64,000 nt of DNA from Luteimicrobium sp042670205 (GTDB taxonomy: Bacteria; Actinomycetota; Actinomycetes; Actinomycetales; Cellulomonadaceae). Under the pieces are notes generated by a model. It did no database searches, was not told the origin of the DNA, and saw only the letters and a program-made list of their open reading frames with translations. The translations under genes were made by a program, and so were the position numbers. Shown here piece after piece: positions 27,134-36,203 of this stretch; the first letter of the stretch is position 1, and the number at the start of each line of letters is the position of its first letter. The DNA lies in the NCBI RefSeq assembly GCF_042670205.1, contig NZ_JBHUWD010000003.1, forward strand, positions 94,652-158,651. The letters run 5' to 3'.

Positions 27134-28285
27134 ATGAGCACACGACACCTCTCCCCGTCGCCCTCCCCTGCCCCCGCCGACGCCGTCCCCCCGGGCACCG
27201 GCCCGACCCTCACGCGGGGCTCGCTCCGGGACGGGCGGGGCGCCGTCGTCGCACGGCTCGCCGCCGCCTGGTGGACCGTCGCGGCCGGCGTCGCCCTCGT
27301 CGTCGCCCTGACCGGTCACACGCTCCCCGTCGGCGACGCGAGCAACGAGGCCGGCACCCCGCTCGTCGGGGTCGACGCCCGCGCGCTGACGTTCTGGATC
27401 GGCGCGCTGGCCGTGGTGGGGACGATCGTCACCCTGAGATGCCTGCGGCTCCCGGGGTCGCCCGCCACCGCCATCACCCGCCGCGTCCGGGTCGCCGTCC
27501 TCGCGGCGGGCGGCGTCGTGCTCGCGGGCGTCGTCGCACTCACGGACCTCACCGTCCTCGCACGGCTCGGTTACCTGCCGGTCCTGCTGATCCTCGCGCC
27601 GTTCGACGCGGAGTTCCGCGACGCGCTGCTGCACAAGATGGTCACGGGGGCGTCGACGTTCCAGACGGTCGCGCTCGTCGGCGGCGCGCTCCTCGCGGTC
27701 GCGCTGGTCCGGTTCGACCGGGCGGCGCGGGCCGCGTGCGCGTCGTGCGGACGCCACGCCGACGGACGGGACCCGGCCTGGACGACGCCCGCCGCCGCGG
27801 CCCGCTGGGGGCGACGCGTCACGTTCGCCGCCGCCGCGGTGCCCCTCGTCTACGCGGTGACGCGCATCGCGTGGGTGCTCGGCATCTCGCTCGGGTTCGA
27901 CGACGTCGACGCCCTGCACGACGACAGCGGCTGGATCGCGGCGCTCGGGCTCGGCGGGTTCGCCGTCGTCGGGGCGGTCCTCACCCTCGGGCTGACGCAG
28001 CGCTGGGGCGAGCGGTTCCCCCGCTGGACGGCCGGGCTGGCCGGCCGTCGGGTTCCCGTGCCGCTCGCGGTGATCCCGGCGACGATCGTCGCCGTCGCGG
28101 TGCTCCCCGCCGGCTTCACGCTGATCGCGGGGGTCCTGGACGGCGACCTGCAGTTGAGCGGCGGCGGTCTCGCGGCGTTCGGACCGGCGTTCCTGTGGCC
28201 GATCTGGAGCGTCCTGCTGGGCGCGGCGACGTACGCCTACTGGCTGCGCCGCCGCGGCACCTGCCAGGTCTGCCTCCGCGGCTGA
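27134..28285 (+). CDS. Multi-pass membrane protein of unknown function with two cysteine pairs
   Basis: The 383-residue protein has about eight hydrophobic segments. Two CXXC pairs lie in loops or ends: CASCGRH near 197 and CQVCLRG at the extreme C-terminus, which suggests metal binding or a redox role on the same membrane side. I do not recognise the family with certainty; similar uncharacterised membrane proteins are known in actinobacteria. It stands alone between a terminator and a leaderless acetyltransferase gene. Confidence 0.75.
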   Translation: MSTRHLSPSPSPAPADAVPPGTGPTLTRGSLRDGRGAVVARLAAAWWTVAAGVALVVALTGHTLPVGDASNEAGTPLVGVDARALTFWIGALAVVGTIVTLRCLRLPGSPATAITRRVRVAVLAAGGVVLAGVVALTDLTVLARLGYLPVLLILAPFDAEFRDALLHKMVTGASTFQTVALVGGALLAVALVRFDRAARAACASCGRHADGRDPAWTTPAAAARWGRRVTFAAAAVPLVYAVTRIAWVLGISLGFDDVDALHDDSGWIAALGLGGFAVVGAVLTLGLTQRWGERFPRWTAGLAGRRVPVPLAVIPATIVAVAVLPAGFTLIAGVLDGDLQLSGGGLAAFGPAFLWPIWSVLLGAATYAYWLRRRGTCQVCLRG

Positions 28286-28296
28286 CCGGCACCCCC

Positions 28297-28302
28297 TAGG
28301 CT
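28297..28302 (+). promoter_or_regulatory. Leaderless -10 element of the GNAT gene
   Basis: TAGGCT is followed by seven bases and GTG at 28310. No Shine-Dalgarno sequence is present. Confidence 0.55.
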
Positions 28303-28309
28303 CGGCGTC

Positions 28310-28870
28310 GTGACCGGAGCCGAGCCCCTGCCTGCCCCCACCCCCGACGACGTCGCGCAGCTCGCCCGCGTCCTGGTCGCGTGCGTCGCGGCGGGCGCGA
28401 GCGTGGGCTGGGTGGCCACGCCCCGGCCCGACGACGCCGCCGTCTGGTGGGCCGGGTTCCTCGCCGACCCGCAGACCCGCACCTGGGTGGTGCGGGGCGA
28501 CGCCGGCGAGGTCGTCGGGACGGCGTCGCTGGTGCTCGCCGGCCAGGAGAACGGGAGGCACCGGGCCGAGGTCGTCAAGGTCCTCGTCCACCCCGGCGCC
28601 CGACGGCGCGGCCACGCCCGGACGCTCCTGCTCGCCGTCGAGGACGGCGCCCGCGCTGAGGGGCGGTCGCTCCTCGTCCTCGACACGAACGAGGGCAGCG
28701 ACGCCGAGCGCCTCTACGCGGCGTCGGGGTACGTCCGCGTCGGCGCGATCCCGGCGTTCTCGCGCCAGACCGGCGGATCCCTGCACCCGACCGTCCTCTA
28801 CTACCGGCAGCTCACGGCGGGAGCGGGCGAAGTCCCTCCCCAGGGGGACCCGGTCCGTCGCGAATCGTGA
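28310..28870 (+). CDS. GNAT-family N-acetyltransferase
   Basis: The 186-residue protein has a GNAT core: the acetyl-CoA loop reads VLVHPGARRRGHARTLL (Q/RxxGxG/A type), followed by LLVLDTNEGSDAERLYAASGYVRVG, the usual final strand-helix. The acceptor is unknown. It is a leaderless single gene ending 12 bases before mshD, with which it may be cotranscribed. Confidence 0.87.
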   Translation: MTGAEPLPAPTPDDVAQLARVLVACVAAGASVGWVATPRPDDAAVWWAGFLADPQTRTWVVRGDAGEVVGTASLVLAGQENGRHRAEVVKVLVHPGARRRGHARTLLLAVEDGARAEGRSLLVLDTNEGSDAERLYAASGYVRVGAIPAFSRQTGGSLHPTVLYYRQLTAGAGEVPPQGDPVRRES

Positions 28871-28882
28871 TGGAATCGTGAC

Positions 28883-29923
28883 ATGAACGACTTCACGTCC
28901 GCCGTCGCCTCGATGTTCGCGGTCGGACGCACCCTCGAGTTCACCGTCGAGGACCGCCGCGGACCCCTTTCACCCGAGGACGCCGCCGCCGTCCGGGCGC
29001 TCGCCCACGAAGCCGAGTCGAACGACGGGGTCGCTCCCCTGTCCGAACAGCCCCTCCTGTCGCTCGAGAGCAGCGAGGCTCCCGTGCGGCACGTGCTCGC
29101 GCGTGCGTCGTCGTCGGAGCAGAACCGGCACACCACCGGGCGCGGGGCCCGCGGCCCGCGCGGCCCCCGGCTGCCCCCCGTGCTCGCGTACGCGCAGATC
29201 GACCTGGGCGGGACCTCGCGCGCGGGCGCGGAGCTCGTCGTGCACCCCCTCGTCCGACGACGCGGCATCGGGCTCGCCGTCCTCTCGCGCGCCATGCACG
29301 TCGCGTCCGCGCGGGACCGCAGCCTCGCGCTCTGGGCCCACGGCGACCTGCCCGCCGCCCGGCGGCTCGCGCGCAGCCGCAACCTCACCGTCGTCCGCGA
29401 GCTGTGGCGCATGGAACGCCCCCTCCCCGCGTCCGAGGGCCTCGAGGCCGAGGGGCTCGCCGCGGGCGACGCGCCCGCCGGGTACCGGGCCCGGACCTTC
29501 GTCGCCGGCCAGGACGAGCCCGCGTGGGTGCGGCTCAACTCGCGGGTCTTCGCGGACCACCCCGAGCAGGGGCGGGTCACCATGGCCGACGTGCGGGCCC
29601 GCGAGGCCGAGGACTGGTTCGACGGCGACGGCTTCGTGCTCGTCGAGCGGGAGTCCGACGGTGAGCCCGTCGGGTACTGCTGGACCAAGGTGCCGCCCGA
29701 GACGCCCCGCGTCGGGGAGATCTACGTGCTCGGCGTCGACGAGTCGGCGCGTGGCACCGGCCTCGGCGCGTGGCTCCTGCGGGCCGGGCTCGAACGCCTC
29801 GCCGCGCGGGGCGCCACCACTGTCGAGCTGTACGTCGACGGGGACAACGAGGCCGCCGTCGCCACCTACGAGCGAGCCGGGTTCAAGCGCGCCACGGCGG
29901 ACGTGCAGCTCGCCGTCGGCTGA
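28883..29923 (+). CDS. mshD: Mycothiol synthase (mycothiol acetyltransferase)
   Basis: The 346-residue protein has two tandem GNAT domains. The C-terminal, catalytic one carries family hallmarks: LNSRVFADHPEQGRVTMADV, WFDGDGFVLVE, GYCWTKV, GEIYVLGVDE and LYVDGDNEAAVATYERAGF. It transfers acetyl from acetyl-CoA to Cys-GlcN-Ins, the last step of mycothiol synthesis, in the cytoplasm. The N-terminal half is poorly conserved, as usual. It confirms that the host is a mycothiol-producing actinomycete. The SCO1664/DUF3090/phosphomutase operon nearby is often linked to mshC elsewhere. Confidence 0.92.
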   Translation: MNDFTSAVASMFAVGRTLEFTVEDRRGPLSPEDAAAVRALAHEAESNDGVAPLSEQPLLSLESSEAPVRHVLARASSSEQNRHTTGRGARGPRGPRLPPVLAYAQIDLGGTSRAGAELVVHPLVRRRGIGLAVLSRAMHVASARDRSLALWAHGDLPAARRLARSRNLTVVRELWRMERPLPASEGLEAEGLAAGDAPAGYRARTFVAGQDEPAWVRLNSRVFADHPEQGRVTMADVRAREAEDWFDGDGFVLVERESDGEPVGYCWTKVPPETPRVGEIYVLGVDESARGTGLGAWLLRAGLERLAARGATTVELYVDGDNEAAVATYERAGFKRATADVQLAVG

Positions 29924-29941
29924 GGACGCGCGACGCGTCCG

Positions 29942-30565
29942 TCAGGCGTCGGCGGCGCGGGCGACGGGCTGGCGCAGGATCGTCCGGAGCCTCGCCGGGT
30001 CGGTGCGGCGCGCGTCGTTCAGGTAGATCTCGTGGTGCTTGCCGACCAGGCGCAGGCCCTGCTCGGGGACGAACCGGTCGTGCAGGTCCGCGAGGACCGG
30101 GCCCTCGTCGTCGTAGGGGCCGACGTGGAGGGTCTGGACGCACAGTCCCTCGTCGAGACCTTCGACGCGGACCTCGTCGATGACGGGCGCCTCACCCTTG
30201 GCCGCGACCTTCGCGCGCGCCGTCTCGACGTGCTCGTCGGTGACCCAGTCGGGCGTGAGGATCATCAACGTCCAGTCCCAGCGGGACTTGTCGCGCGCCG
30301 TCGTGAACGCGGCCGGGTCGGCAGCCCACCACAGCGCCTCGAGCGGCATGACCCCGTAGTCGCGGCCCAGCTCGTTCTTGCTGAAGAACTTCAACGTGTA
30401 CGCGAGCGGGTACAGCGACGCCAGCGCGTCCCGGTACGCGGGCGCGGTGTTGGGGTCGCCGTGGCCGTCGACCATGAGATACCGCAGCGGCGGGACGGTG
30501 ACGACGTCGAACCGTCCGCCGCGCGCCGCGTACGTCGGGATCTCACGCTTGAGGTCCGTCTTCAC
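29942..30565 (-). CDS. GyrI-like small-molecule-binding domain protein
   Basis: The 207-residue protein matches the GyrI-like (SRPBCC-related, YdhR/SbmC-type) single-domain family: an N-terminal YLMVDGHGDPN segment, a middle FFSKNELGRDYGVMPLEALWW, and a C-terminal VGPYDDEGPVLADLHDRF...HHEIYLNDARR. Such proteins bind hydrophobic ligands or hydrolyse thioester-like toxins; the role here is unknown. The GTG start has GGAG two bases upstream. It converges on mshD with 18 bases between stops. Confidence 0.82.
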   Translation of the reverse strand: MKTDLKREIPTYAARGGRFDVVTVPPLRYLMVDGHGDPNTAPAYRDALASLYPLAYTLKFFSKNELGRDYGVMPLEALWWAADPAAFTTARDKSRWDWTLMILTPDWVTDEHVETARAKVAAKGEAPVIDEVRVEGLDEGLCVQTLHVGPYDDEGPVLADLHDRFVPEQGLRLVGKHHEIYLNDARRTDPARLRTILRQPVARAADA

Positions 30566-30668
30566 CGCTCCAGTCTCGCCCGGCGACCCGGCACGAGCAT
30601 GCCCGGGCTCCGACGCGGAGGGTCACGATGCTGTACGTTCAGCGCACCCGTGCGCCGCAAGGAGATCG

Positions 30669-31154
30669 ATGTCCCCCCGTCAGCCCCTTTCGCGGCACGC
30701 CCTCGCACCCGTGCTGACGTCGACGCTCGTCCTGGTCCTGGTGTCAGGCTGCGGCGCCACCGCGTCCGCGCCGACGACGACGACGGCCGCGAGCCCCACC
30801 ACCGCCGCGCCGTCACCGACGGGGAGCAGCACGACGTTCACCGCACCCCCGTCGCCGGTCCCCGGCTTCAGCCCGGCGGCGAGCGGGCCGGACGACACCC
30901 TCACGTGCGACGACCTCGCGACCTGGGCGCTCGCAGGGGGGTGGGAGTTCGGCGACGACGACGCCCTGCAGGTGAGGACGTTGACCAACGCGCACCCCGT
31001 CCTCGACGACCAACGGACCGCCCCCACTCCCCCGAAGGGCGAGACGACGGTCGTGCTGGCCTGCGACTACGACGCAGGGTTCACGTCCGGCCGCACCACG
31101 TTCCTCGAGCTCCGCCTCGTCCTCCACCACGACGGCTACCTCTATCTGCGGTGA
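30669..31154 (+). CDS. Small secreted lipoprotein of unknown function
   Basis: The 161-residue protein has a signal peptide with a lipobox (LVSGC, cysteine near 27), then a 45-residue Thr/Ser/Pro-rich linker and a compact domain with two cysteines (LTCDDLATWAL ... VLACDYD). AAGGAG lies just before the ATG and TACGTT at 30634-30639 may be its -10. The end resembles that of the DUF2510 protein at 61741 (C-D-D then C near the end, a final hydrophobic-Leu strand), so they may share a fold. No function can be assigned. Confidence 0.78.
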   Translation: MSPRQPLSRHALAPVLTSTLVLVLVSGCGATASAPTTTTAASPTTAAPSPTGSSTTFTAPPSPVPGFSPAASGPDDTLTCDDLATWALAGGWEFGDDDALQVRTLTNAHPVLDDQRTAPTPPKGETTVVLACDYDAGFTSGRTTFLELRLVLHHDGYLYLR

Positions 31155-31232
31155 CCGCCGGCTGGTCGCGGCGACCGTCCGACGCCTCGCCGGATGCCGC
31201 GCCCCGAGCGTCGCGGTCGCCGACGAGCCCGC

Positions 31233-32075
31233 TCAGAAGAGGGGCCACGGCACCGCGGGCATCGGGCCCTCGGGGGCGGGGAACCGCGCGGCGCGGAGCA
31301 GCCGCTCGCACCGCGCCGCGAGCGCGGCGGTCTCGTCGCCCGTGAGCAGGGCGGCGAGGCGGCGTCCGAGGTCGCCGTCCAGGTCCGCTCGCACGCGCTC
31401 GACGCCCGCGAGCTCGTCGGGATCGAGCGGCTCCCCGGACCAGCCCCACAGCACCGTCCGCAGCTTGTGCTCCTCGTGGAACGTGACGCCGTGGTCGACG
31501 CCGAACCGGTGACCGTCCGGCATGGGCAGCACGTGGCCGCCCTTGCGGTCGGCGTTGTTGACGACGACGTCGAAGACGGCCATCCGCCGCAGTGCCACCG
31601 AGTCCTCGTGGACCAGGCGGACGGGCTCGTCGTCCTCGTCGACGCCCTCGAGGACGGTCCGCCGGCCGCTCGAGTCGCCGTCGTCGTCCGCGCCGCCGTC
31701 CGCCGGGACGACGTCCACCGGGTCCTGGGCCGGGTCGGGCTCCTGCCAGAGCTGGACCATCCCCGGACCGTGCGGCCCGCCCCGCAGCCACGTCCGCGGG
31801 ACGACGCCCCACCCGAACGACTCGGACACCAGATATGCGGCGACCTCCCGGTGCGCGAGCGTCCCGTCCGGGAAGTCCCACAGCGGCGCCTCGCCGGCCA
31901 CGGGCTTGTAGACGACCGTGACCTCGCCGATCCGCCCGACGAACGTCGCGTTCGACGCGGTGCGCAACCGTCCGACGAGCTCGAGCTCGCCCGACAGGAG
32001 GTCGTCGGCCGGCTTCTCACCGGGACCGGGATCCAGGCCACCAGGCCCCGGCCCGACGTCGACGCGCTCGGTCAC
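31233..32075 (-). CDS. SCO1664-family protein (PI3/PI4-kinase-like fold)
   Basis: The 280-residue protein shows family landmarks: NATFVGRIGEVTVVYKPVAGE near the start, FPDGTLAHREVAAYLVSE, and VVNNADRKGGHVL with FGVDHGVTFHEEHKLRTVLWGW, the kinase-like catalytic and metal loops. The substrate is not known. It overlaps the DUF3090 gene by 4 bp (ATGA) and is third in a conserved actinobacterial operon after the phosphomutase and DUF3090 genes. A stretch near 125-140 is unusually acidic. Confidence 0.87.
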   Translation of the reverse strand: MTERVDVGPGPGGLDPGPGEKPADDLLSGELELVGRLRTASNATFVGRIGEVTVVYKPVAGEAPLWDFPDGTLAHREVAAYLVSESFGWGVVPRTWLRGGPHGPGMVQLWQEPDPAQDPVDVVPADGGADDDGDSSGRRTVLEGVDEDDEPVRLVHEDSVALRRMAVFDVVVNNADRKGGHVLPMPDGHRFGVDHGVTFHEEHKLRTVLWGWSGEPLDPDELAGVERVRADLDGDLGRRLAALLTGDETAALAARCERLLRAARFPAPEGPMPAVPWPLF

Positions 32076-32653
32076 GCGGCGCCGGACTCGGCGTCGTCGG
32101 GCAGGGCGCAGTCGTGGCCGTCCGGGTCGATGGGCTCGCCGCAGCGCGGGCAGAACGGGCGACCGGCCTCGACGACGGCCATGGTGCGTTCTACGAACGC
32201 CCGCGCCGTGCCGACGGGCATCCGGACCCGCAGCATCTCGCTCGGCTCGCCGACCTCGTCCAGGTCGGCGGGGTGGACCGGGTCGTCGGGGTCGGACGGG
32301 TCCTCGTCGACCGGAAACGCCTCGATGAGGACCTGCAGCGTGCGCGGGTCCCAGCTCAGGTGGATCTCGCCGATCCGGAAGTCCTCCTCGACCGGCTGGT
32401 CGAGCGGGGCGTCGTCGACGAGCTCGGGCGGCGCCTCGGCCGGGATGCTGAGTCCCTCCTCCTGGGAAGCGAGGGTGTCGAGGAGCTGGGCGACGGAGGC
32501 GGCGAGCACGGCGGACTGCTGCTTCTCGAGCGCGACGCTCGTCATCCGCTTACCCGTGCGCGCCTGGAGGTAGAAGGTCCGCTCGCCGGGACGTCCGACC
32601 GTCCCCACGACGACCCGGTCCGGCCAGTCGAACTCGTGAACGAGGGTGGGCAT
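32072..32653 (-). CDS. DUF3090 family protein
   Basis: The 193-residue protein matches DUF3090: HEFDWPDRVVVGTVGRPGERTFYLQ, VALEKQQSAVLAASVAQLLD and a C-terminal CPRCGEPIDPDGHDC that looks like a zinc ribbon. No function is established. The ATG has GGAGG just upstream and also TAGAGT seven bases before it (32660-32665), so a start site inside the operon is possible. It lies between the phosphomutase and SCO1664-family genes. Confidence 0.9.
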   Translation of the reverse strand: MPTLVHEFDWPDRVVVGTVGRPGERTFYLQARTGKRMTSVALEKQQSAVLAASVAQLLDTLASQEEGLSIPAEAPPELVDDAPLDQPVEEDFRIGEIHLSWDPRTLQVLIEAFPVDEDPSDPDDPVHPADLDEVGEPSEMLRVRMPVGTARAFVERTMAVVEAGRPFCPRCGEPIDPDGHDCALPDDAESGAA

Positions 32654-32685
32654 GCCTCCACTCTAAGGAGCGAGCCGGACGTCCG

Positions 32686-33390
32686 TCAGTGGGTGGTGGC
32701 GGACCCGGCGCCCCCGCCGACCGGCGCGTCGCCCGCGAGGGCGGCGTCGCGGAGCCACGACAGGTCCCCTGCCTCGGTGTTCGTCGCGACGACCTCGGGC
32801 CGGTGCGGCCCGTACCGAACGACCGACACCGACGCCGGGCCGACCGCGATCCGCTGGAACAGGTCGAGGTGCATGCCGAGCGCGTCCGCGACCACCGCCT
32901 TGATGATGTCGCCGTGCGCGACGGCCGCCCACACCGCACCCTTCCCGTGGCGCGACTCGAGCTCGGCGTCGTGCCGGCGGACCGCCTCCACGGATCGCGC
33001 CTGCATCGCCGCGAGCGACTCACCGCCAGGGAACACCGCCGCCGACGGCTGGCCCTGCACGACCGCCCACAGCGGCTCCTTCGCGAGGTCGCGCAGCGGG
33101 CGTCCCTGCCAGTCGCCGTAGTCGCACTCCGTGATGCCCCGCTCGACGACGAGCTCGGGCGCCGCCGGTCCGGTCGCCTGCCGCTCGACGACAGCCCGCG
33201 CCGTCTGCCGGCAGCGTTCCAACGGGCTCGTCACCACCGCGACCAGCGGGACCGCGGCGAGACGGTGCGCCGTCGCGGCCGCCTGGGCCCGGCCCGTCGC
33301 GTCGAGCCGCACTCCCGCCGCCCGTCCGGCGAGGACCCCCTCGACGTTGGCGGTGGTACGACCGTGGCGGACGAGGAGGACGGTGGCCAT
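32686..33390 (-). CDS. Histidine phosphatase, MSMEG_4193-type putative phosphomutase
   Basis: The 234-residue protein has the catalytic LLVRHGRTTAN box (His in RHG), TSPLERCRQTA, and VAHGDIIKAVVADAL with the second His. The catalytic acid is in ERGITECDYG. It is first in the operon with DUF3090 and SCO1664-family genes. The name phosphomutase is historical; a phosphatase role is equally likely. The ATG at 33390 was chosen because the open frame upstream shows no family similarity. Confidence 0.9.
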   Translation of the reverse strand: MATVLLVRHGRTTANVEGVLAGRAAGVRLDATGRAQAAATAHRLAAVPLVAVVTSPLERCRQTARAVVERQATGPAAPELVVERGITECDYGDWQGRPLRDLAKEPLWAVVQGQPSAAVFPGGESLAAMQARSVEAVRRHDAELESRHGKGAVWAAVAHGDIIKAVVADALGMHLDLFQRIAVGPASVSVVRYGPHRPEVVATNTEAGDLSWLRDAALAGDAPVGGGAGSATTH

Positions 33391-33929
33391 GGCCCGAGCC
33401 TGCCACGTCGGGCGGCTCCCGCTCTGGAACGTCACAGACACCGAGGGGTCGACGACCTGACGATCAACCCAGCCACGGACGCGAGCATGAGTTCCCACCC
33501 GCTGGAACTCGCACAGCAGCGAGGCCCATGAACGCATCGACGCTCCGCCCGGCGGGCCAAGGAGATCACCCGACGGAGATCACCCGACGTGGTGTCCGGC
33601 CACCGCGGGGTGCGCCTGGAGGCCAGGACGGCGCAGGCCCGCGGATGATCCGGAGGCCGGACGCGTCGCGCCCATGGGTGAATTTATTGTTTCGTCCCAG
33701 GCTGGACGCCGCCAAACTTGGGCTGTCCGGACTGAACGTCGGGCCACGCGCCGCTCTCATGCCGGGGCATTCCGAGAGACTGGGCCAGTCTGGTGGTCGT
33801 CAACGATCATCCCCTCGCAGAGCCGCCCTGCCAGTAGACGGACAGCGGCCCGAACGTATGCATAGGCAATGTCTTGTATGGTCGGCGCTGACGACCAGCG
33901 TGGGCGCAACCTCGGGAGATGCAGGGCTC
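33391..33929. other. Gap at the left edge of the restriction island, with a tandem repeat
   Basis: This 539-base stretch holds no convincing gene. A 14-base unit (GAGATCACCCGACG) occurs twice in tandem at 33562-33575 and 33576-33589. From about 33670 the sequence becomes AT-richer (for example AATTTATTG), unlike the flanking backbone. TATGGT at 33877-33882 is a possible -10 for the DUF262 gene. The backbone/island junction is probably between 33590 and 33880. No attachment site or integrase was found. Confidence 0.5.
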
Positions 33930-36203
33930 ATGGTGCAGTACGCCTCGGCGACATCGAAAGGCGTCGCGACAGCGCGGATGTACGCGCTCGGTGGTGAGGT
34001 CAATGAGCCGTTGGGCCCGGGCAGCAAGGAGAAGCGCTCGGCGCTTGAAGCGCTTGGCCACTTCCTCGGGCTCGACCTCGCCGAGACGGCGCGCAAAGTT
34101 GAGTGCGGGCGGCTGATAGCCGGAGCGCTCGGTGTCGACTGGGACGCCGCATGCTGGTCGACCGGAGACACCATCACCCTGGTCGGCCTCAATCGCCTCG
34201 TCGACGCGGCGGTCATCAAGCGGCTGGTCAGAGTCCCAACGGCGGAGAACGCCGAGCTCCTCCGCAAGGTCGCCGAGTCGCGGCCACCTATCCCCGAATC
34301 CACCACCGTTCCGGCCATGCACACGAAGGGCACATCTATGCCGCTCACCAGCAGCGAGATCGAGGAGAGCGTCGCGGAGCACATCGCGAAGCTCAGCGAG
34401 GACTCCCTCTGCCCGGCAGGAATCTCGCCGGCGCCCCAGCCGATCCGCGCGACCGACGTCAGCTTTGTCGACGGATCGTGGCGCGACCGGCTCGCCGATG
34501 TCCAAGGTTGGCTCCATCTTCCTGAAGGCCTCGCAATCGACGCCTCTTCCGAGGACTTCGACCAGAGTCTCGGAGGTGCACTCGGGCTGAATGACCTCCC
34601 TGACGGCGGGACCTGGATGATCAACCTGCTCGAGCGCCTCCAGGAGCGGCTCGAGCGGGCGAGCGACCTCCGGGATCGCTTCCTGGAGTCGATGGACGAC
34701 GAGGCAGAGGGGAGCGCCACCCTCGAAACCGCGACCCAGACATGGGTGGCGGCCTGGGACGAGGTCATCGATGAGGACGAGGCCGAGGAGAGCGGCCCAA
34801 TCGACGCCGAGGCTGCGACGTGGCACATCCACGAGTTCGTCCAGCATGCGGGCGACGGCGAGCTCGACCTCAGCCCGTCATACCAGCGCGCCGACGTCTG
34901 GCCGACGGCTGATGCCCAGCTTCTCATCGAGTCGGTCCTTCGAGGGATCCCGCTGCCGTCGGTGATTATCCTGGAGCGCGACGACGACGACCGGAGCATC
35001 TTCGAGATCGTCGATGGCAAGCAGCGCCTCACGTCCCTCCTCCGCTTCGTCGGTGCGCACCCGAAGGCTCTCGAGATCGTGGCCGCAAAAGCGGCCGAGT
35101 GGGGTATCGCGGATCTCTCCGACATCTTCAAGACTGACTACCCCATGTTCAAGAAGCTCTGGAACAAGAACGAGCAGGCACGGATGACCGCTCAGGTTGA
35201 ACGCGCGAACTACTTCCCGTTCCCGCTCCGCGGAGGAGAGGTCCGAACTCTCAGCGGCAAGCTGGCGGGGCTGCGCGGCAAGTACTACTCGGAGATCCGC
35301 GACGAGCCGATCGACGTCCAGGGAAAGAGCCGCACCGTCAAGGCCGTCTTCGAGCAGTCGACGTACAAGGTGCCGGTCATTCTCTACCGCCGTGTCACGC
35401 GAGCACAGGTGCACGAGGTGTTCAGCCTCTACAACAAGCAGGGAAAGCACCTCAACGCGGAAGAGATCCGCAACGCCCTCTACCACCAGCTCGACCTCAT
35501 GCGCGCGCTGCTGGCGACGGCCGGTGACGCGGACGATGTCCGAGTGGTTGCTGATTTTCTCGTCGACGACTGGGACGACCTGAGCTCTACCCCCGCAACG
35601 CTCGCGGAGTACGGCTTCGGCAGGGCGGGCTACAAGCGAACCAAGCTCCTCTCCTGGGTCGCCGCGGTCCTGTTCCAGGAGTACGAGGGTGCAGAGTCAC
35701 GGTCGACGGCCGGCCAGATCAACATGCTTCTCAAGCGAGTGAGCGAGAACAAGAAGGACCGTCTGCGGGAACGGAGCACTGTGCGGGACGCCATGCTCCT
35801 GCTCGACCACGGGCTCGACGCCCATGTCGTCGCCGCAGAAGGTTGGGCGCCGACCTTCCGCAACTCGCAGAGCAAGGGAAAGTGGCAGGAGCTCCAGCTG
35901 GTCGCGTGCCTCATCGGGCTCTCTTCAGCCGTCGCGGTGCGGGAGGATCTCGCAGACGACCTCGAGGATGCGATCGATGATCTTCGCCGCGCGTCGGCGA
36001 GCTGGAAGCGCCCCGTGAAGACGCAGTCGCGCCAGCAATGGGAGTTCGTCGCCCGCGTCGTCGTGGAGCTCCTCGACCTCCTCGGCATCGAGGTCGAAGA
36101 GGCCGACGCAGCGCTCCGCGACAAATTCGGTGCATCGGGCCTCACCGGCCTCGCCCGTCTCCACAAGGAGAGCCGCGTCACCGAGGAGACCCTGCAGTCG
36201 TGA
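33930..36203 (+). CDS. DUF262 protein with an N-terminal restriction-associated module
   Basis: The 757-residue protein has three parts. Residues 1-110 form a module with GSKEKRSALEALGHFLG and TGDTITLVGLNRLVDAA, which I cannot assign. Residues 110-295 are helical and very acidic. From about 297 a DUF262 (ParB/sulfiredoxin-like) domain begins (LSPSYQRADVW; RGIPLPSVII; DGKQR at about 362-366), the NTPase/nuclease motif also found in GmrS and SspE. The C-terminal 250 residues are helical and lack the HNH motif of DUF1524, so no second nuclease is visible. Start: ATG 33930; an in-frame GTG at 33900 is possible. The stop overlaps the Z1 gene start (GTGA). Confidence 0.8.
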   Translation: MVQYASATSKGVATARMYALGGEVNEPLGPGSKEKRSALEALGHFLGLDLAETARKVECGRLIAGALGVDWDAACWSTGDTITLVGLNRLVDAAVIKRLVRVPTAENAELLRKVAESRPPIPESTTVPAMHTKGTSMPLTSSEIEESVAEHIAKLSEDSLCPAGISPAPQPIRATDVSFVDGSWRDRLADVQGWLHLPEGLAIDASSEDFDQSLGGALGLNDLPDGGTWMINLLERLQERLERASDLRDRFLESMDDEAEGSATLETATQTWVAAWDEVIDEDEAEESGPIDAEAATWHIHEFVQHAGDGELDLSPSYQRADVWPTADAQLLIESVLRGIPLPSVIILERDDDDRSIFEIVDGKQRLTSLLRFVGAHPKALEIVAAKAAEWGIADLSDIFKTDYPMFKKLWNKNEQARMTAQVERANYFPFPLRGGEVRTLSGKLAGLRGKYYSEIRDEPIDVQGKSRTVKAVFEQSTYKVPVILYRRVTRAQVHEVFSLYNKQGKHLNAEEIRNALYHQLDLMRALLATAGDADDVRVVADFLVDDWDDLSSTPATLAEYGFGRAGYKRTKLLSWVAAVLFQEYEGAESRSTAGQINMLLKRVSENKKDRLRERSTVRDAMLLLDHGLDAHVVAAEGWAPTFRNSQSKGKWQELQLVACLIGLSSAVAVREDLADDLEDAIDDLRRASASWKRPVKTQSRQQWEFVARVVVELLDLLGIEVEEADAALRDKFGASGLTGLARLHKESRVTEETLQS

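Noticed and set aside
25679..28786. Open frame of 1035 codons on the minus strand opposite the ABC exporter and membrane-protein genes
   Set aside because: Low-complexity Arg/Asp/Gly composition, no domain; shadow of plus-strand genes.
33528..33929. N-terminal extension of the DUF262 protein by 134 codons
   Set aside because: The extension is low in family-like features, carries the tandem 14-bp repeat, and has no ribosome-binding site at its start; the ATG at 33930 is preferred.
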